DNA from: Wolfiporia cocos
Taxonomy: Eukaryota; Basidiomycota; Agaricomycetes; Polyporales; Phaeolaceae
DNA: 64,000 bases
Assembly: GCA_029448655.1 (NCBI GenBank)
Contig: JACCLO010000011.1
Span: 930,001-994,000, forward strand
Direction of reading: 5' to 3'
The notes under the pieces were generated by a model. That model searched no databases, was not told the DNA's origin, and saw nothing but the letters and a program-made list of their open reading frames with translations. A program made the translations under genes and the position numbers. Below are positions 1 through 11,896 of the stretch, in pieces. The first letter of the stretch is position 1. Each line of letters opens with the position of its first letter.

Positions 1-2
1 TC

Positions 3-3000
3 GACATATACCTAGACCACCCGCGGGCAATCCCCCCTGAGCGCAAAAGCGAAGGAGCTGCGGGTTACGACCTTCACTCTGCGGAGGAAGTCGTTATACC
101 CAATGGGAAACGTATCACCGTGGATACCGGCATAATGATCCGAATGCCACCCGGTGTATACGGCCGCATAGCTCCACGATCCGGACTCGCCTTGAAAGGA
201 GTCGACGTGGAGGCCGGTGTAGTTGATGAGGACTACACCGGTCGGTTGAAAGTCATACTGAATAATCAAACCGGAACAGATTATCAGGTCGAGTATGGGG
301 ACAGAATCACCCAGTTCATACTCGAATGCAACATGACACCAGACACGCGCATAGTAAAAAGCATTAGGGAAACCAGACGCGGAACACAGGGGTTCGGCTC
401 TACTGGTGAGAAACTCAGAGGGAATGTAGTGGTAATCCAGACGGGAAAACGGGGACGGCAGATCGAAGTACCGATCACCCTCCACCGCCCTGACGGACGC
501 GCCCTCTTCACAAAAGCACTGATAGACTCCGGTTCAACGGGATCGGTCATCAGTCGTGCTTACGTGGAGGAACACAAACTCGAGCAACTCCCACTAGACC
601 GACCCGTCAAACTGTACAACGCTGACGGTAGTACCAACGCTGCGGGCAAAATGACGCACTATGTCGAACTCCAGATGCAGATCGACACGCATTTGGAAAC
701 GCGCAAGTTCCACGTCACCGAGCTGAGCTCGGCCGACATATTCCTTGGCTTCGATTGGTTGGAGGACCACAATCCCACCATCGACTGGAAGAAACGCCGA
801 ATCACCTTCACCTGTGACTGCGAACACGAGCAGATCGAGGACGGTGACCATATTTATTACATCTTCGCTGACGCTTGGATACGGAATAGGGAAGAATGCC
901 AGGCCGACATCGCTGAGCGAGTCCGCGCGACGAAGGCAACCGAGATTGCCATCGCCACCGGCAAAACCATGGAAGCCAAGACTTTCGAAGAGGTGGTCCC
1001 CGAGTACTTACACGAATTCGAAGACGTGTTTAAGGAAACGGAATTCGACCAACTCCCCGGAAGACGACCGTGGGATCACGCCATAGAACTCTTACCGAAC
1101 TCCGAACCCTACGCCGGCAAGATCTACGCCCTATCGCCCCGAGAACAAGAGGCGTTAGACGACTTTTTAGAAGAACAGCTACGAACTGGACGCATACGAC
1201 CATCCAAGTCACCATGGGGGGCACCATTCTTCTTCGTCAAGAAGAAGGATGGGAAACTGAGACCCATTCAGGACTATCGGAAGCTAAACCAGATGACCAA
1301 GAAGAACCGGTACCCGCTCCCCCTGATCACGGAGCTGCTCAACAAGCTGAAACGAGCTAAGTACTTCTCTAAATTGGACATTCGATGGGGATACACGAAC
1401 GTCAGAATCAAAGAAGGCGACGAAGAAAAAGCAGCCTTCATCACTAACAGGGGACTATACGAACCCTTAGTGATGTTCTTCGGAATGTGCAACGCACCGG
1501 GCACGTTCCAGACTTTGATGAATGACATCTTCCGAGACCTGATCATGACTGGGAAGGTCATTGTATACTTAGATGACATACTTGTTTTCACGGAGACCGA
1601 GGCAGAACACAAAGAGATCCTGCGCAAGGTTCTGCTCGTTCTCCGTCAAAACAAGCTAACCTGTAAACCGGAGAAATGCGAGTTCATGAAGTCGGAAGTA
1701 GAATACTTAGGACATATAATCTCTCACGGGGAAATCCGTATGGATCCCGCAAAGGTGGCGGCAGTGGCTGAATGGCCCGCACCTCGGAACAAGAAAGAAG
1801 TGCAGTCCTTCATAGGATTTGCAAACTTCTACCGGAGATTCATTCCTAAGTTCTCCACGGTAGCATGCCCACTGATAAACCTAACCAAGGATACGCCTTG
1901 GCAGTGGGGTACGGCGGAACAAGAGTGTTTCGATAAGTTAAAGAAAATATTTATCGAAGCACCCGTGTTAGGGATACCAAACGACGACGATCCTTTCCGC
2001 ATCGAGGCAGACTCTTCAGACTTCGCAACTGGAGCCTGCCTCATGCAGAAACAAGACGGTGTCTGGAAACCCATCGCCTACCAAAGTAAGACGATGCTAC
2101 CGGCAGAACGGAACTACGAGATTTACGACAGAGAACTCCTTGCCATCATGCGCGCACTCGATGAATGGCGGCATTTCGTAATGGGTGGCAAACACCCTGT
2201 AGAAGTACTAACGGACCATAAGAACCTAGAGTATTTTAAGACCCCGCAGAAAATTAATCCGCGACAAGCCCGGTGGATGACAGAACTCACCGAGTATGAC
2301 CTACAACTCGTGCACATCCCCGGGAAGACCAATGGAAGGGCTGATGGACTTTCCCGAAGAAGTGATCACGGAAACGACAAGGATCACCTCGAAGGGCAAG
2401 TCGTCCTGAAGCCACACCTCTTCGTCCAAGATTGCGCAGAAAGGCTGCGATCCTCATTCTACACTGTAGTCAAGGGTATCACCCACGACGAAGTAAAAGA
2501 GAGGGTCAAAGCGGAAGCCGCTCTCTACGATGGAAAGGAAGGAGTAGAAGTAGGGGAAACGACCGAGGACTGTCTGCGATATAGGAGGGGGAGGTTAATT
2601 ATCCCTCGGGACGAAGAATTAATCGGGAAAATCATTTCTTCGTTCCACGACACCGTCTCAGCAGGGCACCCTGGCACCGAAAACACGTACACTGCCATAC
2701 ACCGACACTACTGGTGGCCAAAGATGCGCTCAGACATCCGCCAGTACGTTAAGGCTTGTATCAAGTGCCAGGCCGCTAAGCCGGACCGATCCAAACGCGC
2801 GGCTCCACTCAACCCGAACCCAACTCCAACACACAATTGGGAGAACATTTCCGTAGACATGATCACGGGACTCCCCACTTCCAAGGGTCGCGACGCGATA
2901 ATTGTAGTAGTAGACATGAAGTCAAAGGACTATATAGCTGTACCAACAACGACTAAACTATCGGCCGAAGGATGGGCCAACATATTCGTAGATAAAGTAT

Positions 3001-3651
3001 ATACACAACACGGACTACCAAAGAAAATATTTAGCGACAGAGGACCACAATTTGTATCAGAATTCATAAAGGACGTATATCGTAGATTAGGCATACAGGG
3101 AAACCCGAGTACCACGTTCCACCCACAGACAGACGGGCAGACGGAACGTATGAACCAGGAACTCGAGGTCTACCTTAGATTATTTATTAATGATACTCAT
3201 ACGAACTGGCCGGACTTACTCCCGCTGGCAAGCTTTGCGTACAAGACACACGTACACAGTAGCACGGGATATAGTCCCTTTTACCTTACGCACGGATACC
3301 ACCCCTTCACAGGTGTAGAGGCGCCGGAACAAGAAGAGGGGGTAGCACGGGATTGGGTCGAACACATGCACACCATATCCAAACTCGCTTCACAGAACCT
3401 GGAGAAAGCTAAACTACGCATGAAAGAGTACTACGATAGGAAACGGGCATCGCCACTATCGTACTCTGAAGGCGACTTAGTTTGGGTCGACGGCCGTAAC
3501 ATAAACATGGGCCACCCAACTAAGAAGCTTGACTCCAAGCGATTTGGACCGTACAAGGTCACGAAGAAGGTCGGGCACGGAGCATACGAACTAGACCTCC
3601 CCGCAGACATGCGTGGGATATACCCAGTATTCAACGAGGTCTTACTCCTAC
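3..3651 (+). pseudogene. pol: Element P: dUTPase-protease-RT-RNase H-integrase polyprotein, first segment
   Basis: This is the main part of a Ty3/gypsy Pol, open from the window edge in this frame. It starts in a trimeric dUTPase: motif 1 GYDLHSA near nt 66, motif 2 GRIAPRSGLA near 162, motif 3 GVVDEDYTG near 216, motif 4 GDRITQFI near 297 and motif 5 RGTQGFGSTG near 380. An aspartic protease follows (DSG at 525-533), then reverse transcriptase (KLDIRWGY, YLDD at 1564-1575), RNase H (EADSSDF near 2005), an HHCC zinc finger near 2647-2770 and an integrase core with D near 2855, D near 3036 and E near 3140. A GPY-like end (RFGPYKV) comes last. At 3652 the frame runs into an LTR of element A, so the last residues read there are not original. 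The dUTPase sits before the protease, unlike elements A-D. The coding frame itself looks undamaged up to the insertion. Confidence 0.93.
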
Positions 3652-4312
3652 TGACACAGACTAGACTGTGGGACTCACACTATAACCTTATAGGCGACTT
3701 GAAGGAGTTGCAGAAGGTTGGTGAGGAGGCTAGTGGGCGCAAGCAGAGATGTTATGTAACTGTGCGAATGCAGAGAACAAATCTAAGGCTTATCCGCAGT
3801 GATAGCCCTACTTATATACATGCGTTGTTTGGTTTACCGGTAAGGGAGCCAAACATGAAGGTGGTCTGTGCGCAGACATAACTAATATGGTTAAGTCGTA
3901 AACTACAATAGACCATGTGCGCCGGTAATGGCCGCACCAGTAAGATTGTTTGTTTGGACCGTAGGTCCAGGTTGTGGAAGTGGCTGTAACTACGTTAGTA
4001 AGCCATGCATGTGATTCTTATATACCGGCATCGGGATATGAGTAATCGTAAGGGCATTGGCATGTGATAACGAGCGGGCCGCTTATCCAATTGTACTGAC
4101 ATAGCCCGGTATCGGGATATGAGTAAAGCGCGTGACACCGGAGGTTAGTCCGCTGAGTCATTGACGCGTACAAGCGTGTTATGTACGTGTTGTTTGGTTG
4201 CGTGTACGTGTAGACGGGCGCTTAGCAGCGTAAATGTCTACAAGGTCGTAGAAATACCAGATAAATAGGTAAAAATACGGGAAAAATAGTGGCATGTCCC
4301 AAATCTGTGACA
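3652..4312 (-). repeat. Element A 3' LTR (661 bp)
   Basis: The LTR starts TGACACAGACTAGACTG and ends AAATCTGTGACA on the plus strand. It is 38 bp shorter than the 699-bp LTRs of B and C because the stretch between two GTACGTGTTGTT copies is missing. The TATATAAG box is read on the minus strand from 3818. The self-primer complement AGAACAAATCT lies at 3774-3784. Confidence 0.95.
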
Positions 4313-4351
4313 TTACCCCCTCTTCAGGTTTCATTGTCCCTAATGGAACGA

Positions 4352-7300
4352 TTACTTTCCTGTGGAGCCGAATCCACCAGTACCGCGCTCAGATTTAATC
4401 TTTTCAAAGTAAGATTTTCCGTGTAGCGTAATGTGCGGGTCCTTAGCAACTTCGCAGATGAGCTGAGCAATCTTATCACCGGCCCGAATATCAATGGATA
4501 TATCGGAGTGATTCCGGAGAATGATGATTACTTCGCCTTGATAATCGTGGTCGATAACGCCACCCATTACGTCTATGCCTTTGCGTGCGAGACTAGAGCG
4601 GGGGGCGATACGTCCGTAAGTGCCGAAAGGTACCTGGATTTTTAGTTTGGTATTGTATTCTGTCTGCCCGTGAGCTGGCAGAACGTCGCCTGTTGCAGTG
4701 TACAGGTCAAACCCAACCAAGTCCTTGGTTCCCTTTTCCGGCATTCGGCCGCCTTCACCGACTACGATTTTCAAGTCCGCGTTTTGGTTAATGTCCGCTG
4801 ACATCCACCCCCCGTCGGGGTGTCTAACCATGCGCTGCTTAGGATCCTTCGCAAATTCTTCGCGATACTGCGGCCAGTCGTCTGGCCACGTGCATTCGTC
4901 GGCTTCCCAGTCGTCGCTATCAGGGTCGAAGACATGAACTGCTTCTTTCCTTCTAGCTGATCGCCTGAGGGGGACATCCTGCATTGGAATGGGGTGTGAA
5001 GCCTTGTATTCTTGCAGAATGTCATATGCCGTGTCGAGATCGGCTTCGCGTACCCAGGAGTCGTCATTGATACCGAACCCTTTCCATCGGATTCTGTATT
5101 CAACTCTTCCTGCGCGGAGACAATGATCTAAGATCTTCTCAACTTCCCATAGTTCCTCGCCGTCGACCATTTCTGGTTGAGGCTCTGGTTTCTTCTGATG
5201 CACAGGGTCCTTGTACATGACCAACTTGGAAGCGTGAAATACTGGGTGATAGGCCCTGTATTGCTCGTCCATATGTACCCTAAAGGTGACCGGGGATAAT
5301 TGTTCAATTATCTTAAATGGTCCCAAATAGCGTGGACTAAGACTTCTTTTGGAGTCTTGCCAGCTACGGGCGTCAACGAGAACTTTATCGCCAACTTTAA
5401 ACGGTACTGAGCGCTTATGTTGATCGTAGTACCAAGACCAGCGTTCGGCAGCCAATTTCATTGCTGCTTTAGCTTGTTCTTGTGCTGACCATCTGGCGTA
5501 AGCAAATTGATTTAAGTCCGAGTATTGCGTCGGCTTCAAATCCGTAGGTCCTGCATTGGGATGCCTTCCTAGTTCGACGAAGAATGGACTATTCTTGGTC
5601 GTCTCACTAGCCGCGTTGTTGTACGCAAACTCTGCCGTGGGGAGATAGAACACCCAGTTATCTTTTTGGATAACGTCGATGTAGCATCGTAGGTATTGTT
5701 CTAGAATTTGGTTAATTCTCTCCGTTTGGCCGTCCGCTTGCGGGTGGTAGGCTGTCGTCATCGACCTCTGAATTCCCAATTGCTCGCACCATCCCTTGAA
5801 TAACTCAGAAGAGAATTGCGGTCCTCTATCCGAAATGATTTGTTTCGGAAGTCCGTGATTCGGATAAATCCGGATAAATCCGGAGGTACAGGAGGTTCGC
5901 TAATTCCTTTGCCGAGATATTGTCTGACGTGGGAATGAAGTGTGCGCGCTTGGTCAATCGGTCCACTACTACCATAATAGCAGTGAATTGTTTGAATTCG
6001 CCGCTGGGCGGTAAGTGAACGATGAAGTCGATTGTGATTGTGTCCCATGGTGCTTCCGGTACTGGGAGCGGTTGCAGGGGTCCATACGGGGTCTGGTTGC
6101 GGTTTTTCATGCGTTGGCATGTATCACAACCTTCCACGTATTGCTTCACCATCGTGGTCATTCCAGGCCACCAGTAATTACGTGATAGAAGTTCATAGGT
6201 CTTCCATCCTCCGAAGTGTCCGGCAGTCACATGGTCATGATGTAACTCCAGAATCTTCGTGCGCAATTCCTTAGGCTCTTTTGGAACGTACACTTTTCCT
6301 CGTCTGAGGAGTAATCCAGCCTCCATGTTCCATTCCTGGAGATCTTTACCGAATTCCTTGGGACCACTTTTCAGTAGTTCCTGGTAATCCTTGGTAATCT
6401 GATCGTCCATGAGGGCTTGTCGGATTTGTCTGAGAAGGTCCTCGTCGCCTGATTGTATCTCCTGCTGTGACGCTTCTAGCGCCCTAACCGTAAAGTATTC
6501 CGGTTTCAGCAAAATTTGATCGCGATTGTCGAGTTCCACCCCCTCTTCATGGTCTGGCCTCCGTGACAGAGGGTCAGCCGTGAGCATTGTTTTACCGGGT
6601 TTGTGGCACATGGTGAAGTTGAACCTTGTCAGGTAAAGACTCCAACGTGCCTGTCTCCGGGTTAGCCGTTGTGCCGATTTGAAATATGTCAGATTGAGAT
6701 GATCCGACCATACTTCGAATTTGTGTGGGTGTCCTTCGAGGTAATGCCTCCATTCCTCTAGAGCGCGGATGATTGCAAGCAACTCCTTATCGTAAATCTC
6801 ATAGTTCCTTTCGGGTGCTGATAGAGATTTCGAGTAAAAGGCTACCGGGTCCCAGAGCTTATCCTCCGAAGAGTATTGTGATAGCACCGCACCAGTTGCG
6901 TAATCGGAAGAATCCGCTTCCACGCGGAACGGGGACTCCTGATCTGGAATCCGGAGTATTGGAGCTGATGTGAAAGCTTCCTTGAGAGTTTGGAAGGCTT
7001 CCGCTTGTTCGGGTCCCCAGTTCCACTGCGTGTTTTTCTTGGACAGTTCGGTTAACGGCTTAACCACTTTGGAGAAGTCTTTAATGAACCGACGGTAGTA
7101 GTTGGCAAAGCCAACAAAGGCCTGGACGTCCTTCACCTTGGCAGGTGTAGGCCAGTCCATTACGCCGGCTACCTTCTTAGGATCCATTTCGACTTTTCCT
7201 TTGGAAATGATCATTCCCAGGTATTCAATACTGCTTTGTTCGAAGAAGCACTTTTCAGGCTTCGCGAACAAGTCGTTGTCTTGCAAGATTTGTAATACTT

Positions 7301-8897
7301 GCTTGACGATACGACGGTGTTCCAACAGGTCGTTTCCAAACACAAGGATGTCGTCTAGGTAGACAATGACCTTTCCTTCTCTGATAAGGTCACCTAGGAT
7401 ATCGTTCATCATGTGTTGGAACGTGCTGGGTGCATTACAAAAACCGAAGTACATGACTACAGCTTCGTAAAGGCCGTTAGGCGTAATGAATGCGGTCTTC
7501 CATTCATCTCCCTCCTTGATTCTTACGTTGTTGTAACCCCAACGCAAGTCGAGCTTCGTAAATATCGAAGCCTGGCTAAGCTTATCGATAAGCTCGTCTA
7601 TGCGTGGGAGAGGGTACCTGTTTTTAATGGTCAAGTCGTTTACTTTTCGGTAATCGACTACCATTCGGGCTCCGCCGTCTTTTTTAGGGACGAAGAAGAC
7701 CGGGCTCGCGATTGGTGATTTCGAGTGTCGGATGTAGCCCTTCCGTAACTCTTCCTGAATCCACTGATCTAGCGAGTTCGCTTCCTGAGGAGACATCTTG
7801 TATGCCTTACTCGGGGGCGGTAGTACCGCATCGTCGGGGAAGTCGATGGCGTGGTCGTATGGTTTCCGCTCGGGCATCCTTTCAGATGCGCGTTGAGAAA
7901 ATACTGTGGGACCAAACTCCTGGTATTCCTCCGGAACCAAGGATTTCCATTTCTGGAGATCCGCATCTGTCAGGAATTCATCATCCGACTTCTCCGTTAT
8001 CGACTGAATGGCGTCGATAAGGAGTTCCGTTCCTTCGTCAAGGGTGTTCACCCAAGCGACAAAGGGATTCTCAGGCTCCTCTAAGCCGAGAAAATCTATT
8101 GGAAAGTCGTTGATGATCTGATAGATGTTGCGGGGTTCGATTTTGTCTTCTTCCTCAGAAATCGAAACCCGTTTGCCATGTTTGCATTTTTCCGTACACC
8201 GATATGTGAAGGTTCCTTCCGGCCAGTTGAAGTCCGGGTTGTGTTTCAGGAACCAGTCATATCCGAGGATCACATCCGCATTTTGTACGTCCATTACGTA
8301 CAAGAATTCGGTGGACTTGTGTTCTTCGTGCACCATATAAGCTTTTACTGCCGTATTGATATTACCGGCGGTATTAGAGGTACCGTCGGCGTTGCGAATC
8401 TCGAGAGGCGAAGGTAGTTTCTGAGTGACTAACTTCTCCTCGTGTACGAGTTTCTTATCTATGACGCTTATTGATGCACCGGTGTCGATTAATGCCATGG
8501 CGTTTACTTTCTTTCCGTATACCCACAGTTCCACTTCGATAGAGAACGATTTATTGTCGTCTCGAGAATCGTTTCCATGTACATTATACAAAGTGAAAAA
8601 TTTTAACGCGAGCGGGTCAGGATAAAAGTATTGTACAGGAGGGGCACGTGTAGCTAGTGTCCTTGTCCTCCGGGCAAAGTCCATTGCCGAGTTACCGAAT
8701 ATACCGAGATGGGATACCGGGTGACGTATGACCGCCTTGTCTTCCCACAAGACAAGGGGTCTCTGTGAAGCCTCTTCGTAGAGGTGCGCTTCTTCAGGGC
8801 GTTGTACACTCCCAGCCGCTGCGGGGCTGGTGTGTTCTTCACAGAACGTCTTCGAGACGTGTGGTTGGAGCGAGGGGAACCGAGATGGTCCCGACAT
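4352..8897 (-). pseudogene. pol: Element A pol, frameshifted in the integrase core
   Basis: The coding order matches element B pol: protease (DTGA), RT (YLDD), RNase H, zinc finger, integrase, GPY/F, chromodomain, dUTPase. The upstream frame runs 8897 to about 5826. A 10-bp tandem duplication (CGGATAAATC twice, 5861-5880) throws it out of frame just before the second catalytic Asp of integrase. The rest continues in another frame, with an ATG at 5779 and stop at 4352. All five dUTPase motifs survive near the end. The shift should give a truncated product without full integrase, chromodomain or dUTPase. The start at 8897 overlaps gag by 59 nt in the +1 frame, as in the other copies. A sequencing error is possible but would have to mimic an exact tandem duplication. 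Confidence 0.9.
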
Positions 8898-10773
8898 TGG
8901 CGACGGTGGTGGCGGGGGCCGAGGGTCCTGCTGAACTTGAGTCAGCCGTTACTTCTTCCCAGATCGTTCGGGCACGATACGTCTTGCCATCCGCGGGGGG
9001 CGCCGAGTACGGCTTCTTGCCAGAAGCCTGTCCCTTTCCACTACCCGAAGGGGCAGCCGTGGTCTTTCCAGACGCGGCAGCTGCATCCTTCGCCCTTTGT
9101 TGTTTGGCCCGCTGGGCGGCAGGCACGAACGTTCCCGCCGCCTTGTCCGCGGCAAGCTTAGGACACTTATTGAAATAGTGTCCCGTCTGCTTGCAGTAGG
9201 TGCAGACGGCATTGGCGGTGTCGGCGGGGGCTTTGGCGGGCGCCTTTCCTTTGTCCTTCTTTTTCTCCGACTTCTTTGCAGAAGCGGAGGACGTCTCCTT
9301 CTTTTCGGCAGGGGCCGAGTCCTTCTTGCCGGCCTTCTCGAAGATCGAACCCTTGATCTTGTCAGGGTAAGATGTCTGATACATTTCGAGGGCGAAATCT
9401 ATCAGAGGCTCGATGTCGGTGGGGGCCTTGAAGAACGGGGTCTTGCCGAGGACGTTTAAGGTGTCCTTGACCTTTTCAGGGAGAGTCTCGGTGAATTCCC
9501 ACACCAGAGTCTCGTTGGCGGTTTCGGAGAGACGGCCAAGGGTGCGGAACCGTTCGCAGTAATTGAAGTAGTTCGATTCTGCCAATTCCTTGCCCTTTGT
9601 GCCGTAGTAGCCGCGAATTTCCTTCTTCGCGATCTCCTTATCCGTCATCTTGCCGTATTGCACCATTACGGATTTGGTGAAGTCCTCCCAGGTGCCGAGA
9701 GGTTCACCGTTTCCTGCCTTCTTGATGAGAGGCGAAAAAAATTTGTATGCGTCCCCTGTGACGCGGAAGAGGGCCGTGGTAATACGGTCATGGTCACCGT
9801 AGACCCTGAGTGTACCGAAGTACAGGCCCATCTTCTCCACCCATTCCTGCGCAGTCACCTTTCCAGATGACCCAGAGAATTCGGGGGGAGGGGGAATTTT
9901 CAGGTTTTGAGGCAGACCTGGGATCTGCGGGGCGACGGCTGCTGCAGCAGCGGCTGCAGCTTGTGCGGCGGCAGCGGCCTCGGCTGCACGGGTTCGAGCA
10001 GTGTTGGGGGCCGGTGCGGGTTCTTCCGGGGGCGTGCGGACACCGGGAGGGTTGGGAACGGAGGGATTCTTGCGACTCCTCCGAAGTTCTTCCTCAACCT
10101 TCTCCATGCGCTCGGCGAATGCATCCTCGAGGTCGTCGAGCCGAGACCGGTAATCCTTCCGGAGCTCTTTCTCCATTTCGGAGAACTTGGCGGTGTATTC
10201 CTGCCGGAGATCCTTGCCAAGGTCCACCAAAGTGGACACAACCTCGTTGCGGATTGAATTGACCGCTTCGTGTAGCTCGTCTTGGGCCATTTGTTCGATT
10301 GCCCTGGATTGCCCAGCCAGGGAGTCGATTCTGCCATGGATTCGCTCCAGGCGGGCGTACACCATCCGGCCGAGGGTGTTCATCTTGTCGTGGGTGATTG
10401 CCGCACTTTGTTGTACGGCGGCATCGAGGATTGCCCCATGCAGGGGTGCATCCACCTTGTGGTGTTCCTCCTCTGGGAGGTACGACTTGAGGCCTGTTTC
10501 GACCTGGTCATTGGTTCGGCGTTCTGGACCCGAAAACTCTATTTCTAGGTTTGTGACGGGCCCAATCAGACGGGTGTAGCGAGCCAGGGGGTATCCGGGG
10601 ATAGGTGTCCCCGGGCGCGTTCCCATGGGGTTGGATGGGGAGTCCCTTTGTGGGGGAACCTCCTCATCTTCATCCTCTTCCTCTTCCTCGCTTAGGTGCT
10701 CCAGGATTACCAGGGGTTGAGTTCCTGAGGGCCCTGCTACCGGTGTCACCGGACCTTCCGAACGGAGGCGCAT
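8839..10773 (-). CDS. gag: Element A Gag with CCHC knuckle, start codon region altered
   Basis: This is the Gag structural protein, 644 codons from the internal Met of MRLRSEG. The order is a disordered acidic and Pro-rich N-terminus, a long charged coiled coil (about residues 140-240), an Ala/Pro-rich linker, a retrotransposon Gag domain (WVEKMGLYFGTLRVY onward) and a Lys/Ala-rich tail. The zinc knuckle is CTYCKQTGHYFNKC. In relatives the frame opens with MSSTSS, but here a run of 13 T on the plus strand (10817-10829) replaces that ATG. Translation must start at the later Met, if at all. The 3' end overlaps pol by 59 nt. Gag N-terminal sequence matches sublineage D rather than B and C. Confidence 0.88.
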   Translation of the reverse strand: MRLRSEGPVTPVAGPSGTQPLVILEHLSEEEEEDEDEEVPPQRDSPSNPMGTRPGTPIPGYPLARYTRLIGPVTNLEIEFSGPERRTNDQVETGLKSYLPEEEHHKVDAPLHGAILDAAVQQSAAITHDKMNTLGRMVYARLERIHGRIDSLAGQSRAIEQMAQDELHEAVNSIRNEVVSTLVDLGKDLRQEYTAKFSEMEKELRKDYRSRLDDLEDAFAERMEKVEEELRRSRKNPSVPNPPGVRTPPEEPAPAPNTARTRAAEAAAAAQAAAAAAAAVAPQIPGLPQNLKIPPPPEFSGSSGKVTAQEWVEKMGLYFGTLRVYGDHDRITTALFRVTGDAYKFFSPLIKKAGNGEPLGTWEDFTKSVMVQYGKMTDKEIAKKEIRGYYGTKGKELAESNYFNYCERFRTLGRLSETANETLVWEFTETLPEKVKDTLNVLGKTPFFKAPTDIEPLIDFALEMYQTSYPDKIKGSIFEKAGKKDSAPAEKKETSSASAKKSEKKKDKGKAPAKAPADTANAVCTYCKQTGHYFNKCPKLAADKAAGTFVPAAQRAKQQRAKDAAAASGKTTAAPSGSGKGQASGKKPYSAPPADGKTYRARTIWEEVTADSSSAGPSAPATTVANVGTISVPLAPTTRLEDVL

Positions 10774-10972
10774 GCGACGAGGGGCGAGGGGGGTGCTAAT
10801 GGAGGAGGTGGAAGACTTTTTTTTTTTTTGCGAATCTGTTTATGACGAATGTTAGTTTCCGGTTACTCATTTGTCTTAGATTCTTAAGAAGGGATTGGGT
10901 TTGAAAGCTGCAACTTTCGTTATAGATCACACTCGCACTCTATTTCAGAGTTAAAAGATGATAGTATTTCTA

Positions 10973-11896
10973 CTATACAATCGCGAGTATATCCTCTTCT
11001 ACCGAGGTAGTTGAGGGCCCTGCCACCTTGTCAGGTGGTGTTACACCGAAGGCAAAAGTAATTTGTAGCGCTACGCATTCTGCTACGATACGAGCCAAGT
11101 CCGTATGCCAATCCAAAAAGGAAATATTGCCGAGCTGTTTGCAATACTTTTTCATAATTCTCCAGTCTCTATTGGTGATCCTCCCCCGTCTCGCTCTATC
11201 CTTTACGTTATCCATCAAGTCCTCTAACTCTACTACCATAGTATGGAAACGTATGTCGTTTTCCATATGGAAGCCTGGGTAATTAGGGGGGTGGTTGGCG
11301 AGAGGAGTGAGACGAGTGAGAGTGCCTTCTAGCATGGGAATAACTTGATCGCATGCTTGGAGAGGTTTCTTCTTCCCGAAAACGAGGGAAGGGTCGAGAA
11401 TCTTGTGGTTGGTCGGAACGGGAGGTCCGGCCGCCGGGCTGGAGAGACGGAGGGCCAGTGAAGAGGCTGCTTGCTTGGCTTCCTTGGCAGCTTGTTTGGC
11501 GGCGATTCGCTTATTCAGCTTATCGCGGGCGAGCTTGAGCTTGTTGAGTTCGCGGAGTTCGATGAGGTTCTCCATGGCGGTAATGGAAGCGGCTAGCTTC
11601 TCTTCCTCTGTCCAGATACGCTTAGCGAGCGGAACTGGCTTGGGAGGTCGAGGAGTGGGTTTCCCAGCCTCAGCAATGTGCTTTGGCATGTGGACGGGAA
11701 TCTCCCAAAGATGGAGCTTCCCGGTGTAGTCTTCCTTTACAGGAAGCGTGTATGTGACGTCCTCTGCCCGAGGAATGTCGGCGGTGTCGATGCGGCTGAG
11801 CAGGGACCGCTTCGCCGGTTTGACGTAAGGGGCAGTGGAGGAGCCACGTGTGCGACGGGTAACGCGGGGCATGATTCTAGAAAGTGCAGCCTTCAT
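10973..11896 (-). CDS. Element A ORF0, conserved 307-residue protein of unknown function
   Basis: A 307-codon ORF lies between the leader and gag, and four copies in the window have exactly this length. I do not recognise the family. The N-terminus is strongly basic (Arg/Lys/Ser, residues 1-35). A Pro-rich stretch with KPVPLAKRIW follows near residue 85. Residues about 95-150 form a predicted coiled coil rich in Glu, Leu, Lys and Ala, and the C-terminal half looks helical. There is no zinc knuckle, protease or polymerase motif. It is separated from gag by about 140-200 nt whose length varies between copies, so the two are independent translation units. A role in RNA binding, particle assembly or targeting is only a guess. 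Confidence 0.8.
   Translation of the reverse strand: MKAALSRIMPRVTRRTRGSSTAPYVKPAKRSLLSRIDTADIPRAEDVTYTLPVKEDYTGKLHLWEIPVHMPKHIAEAGKPTPRPPKPVPLAKRIWTEEEKLAASITAMENLIELRELNKLKLARDKLNKRIAAKQAAKEAKQAASSLALRLSSPAAGPPVPTNHKILDPSLVFGKKKPLQACDQVIPMLEGTLTRLTPLANHPPNYPGFHMENDIRFHTMVVELEDLMDNVKDRARRGRITNRDWRIMKKYCKQLGNISFLDWHTDLARIVAECVALQITFAFGVTPPDKVAGPSTTSVEEDILAIV

Noticed and set aside
3652..3881. Apparent C-terminal extension of P pol reading into TQTRLWDSHYNL...
   Set aside because: This is the LTR of element A read through in frame. The same peptide appears at every LTR copy of the family, and the true continuation lies at 15484.
9810..10262. Long antisense ORFs opposite gag
   Set aside because: They mirror the Ala/Pro/Glu-rich composition of gag in high-GC sequence and are shadows of it.
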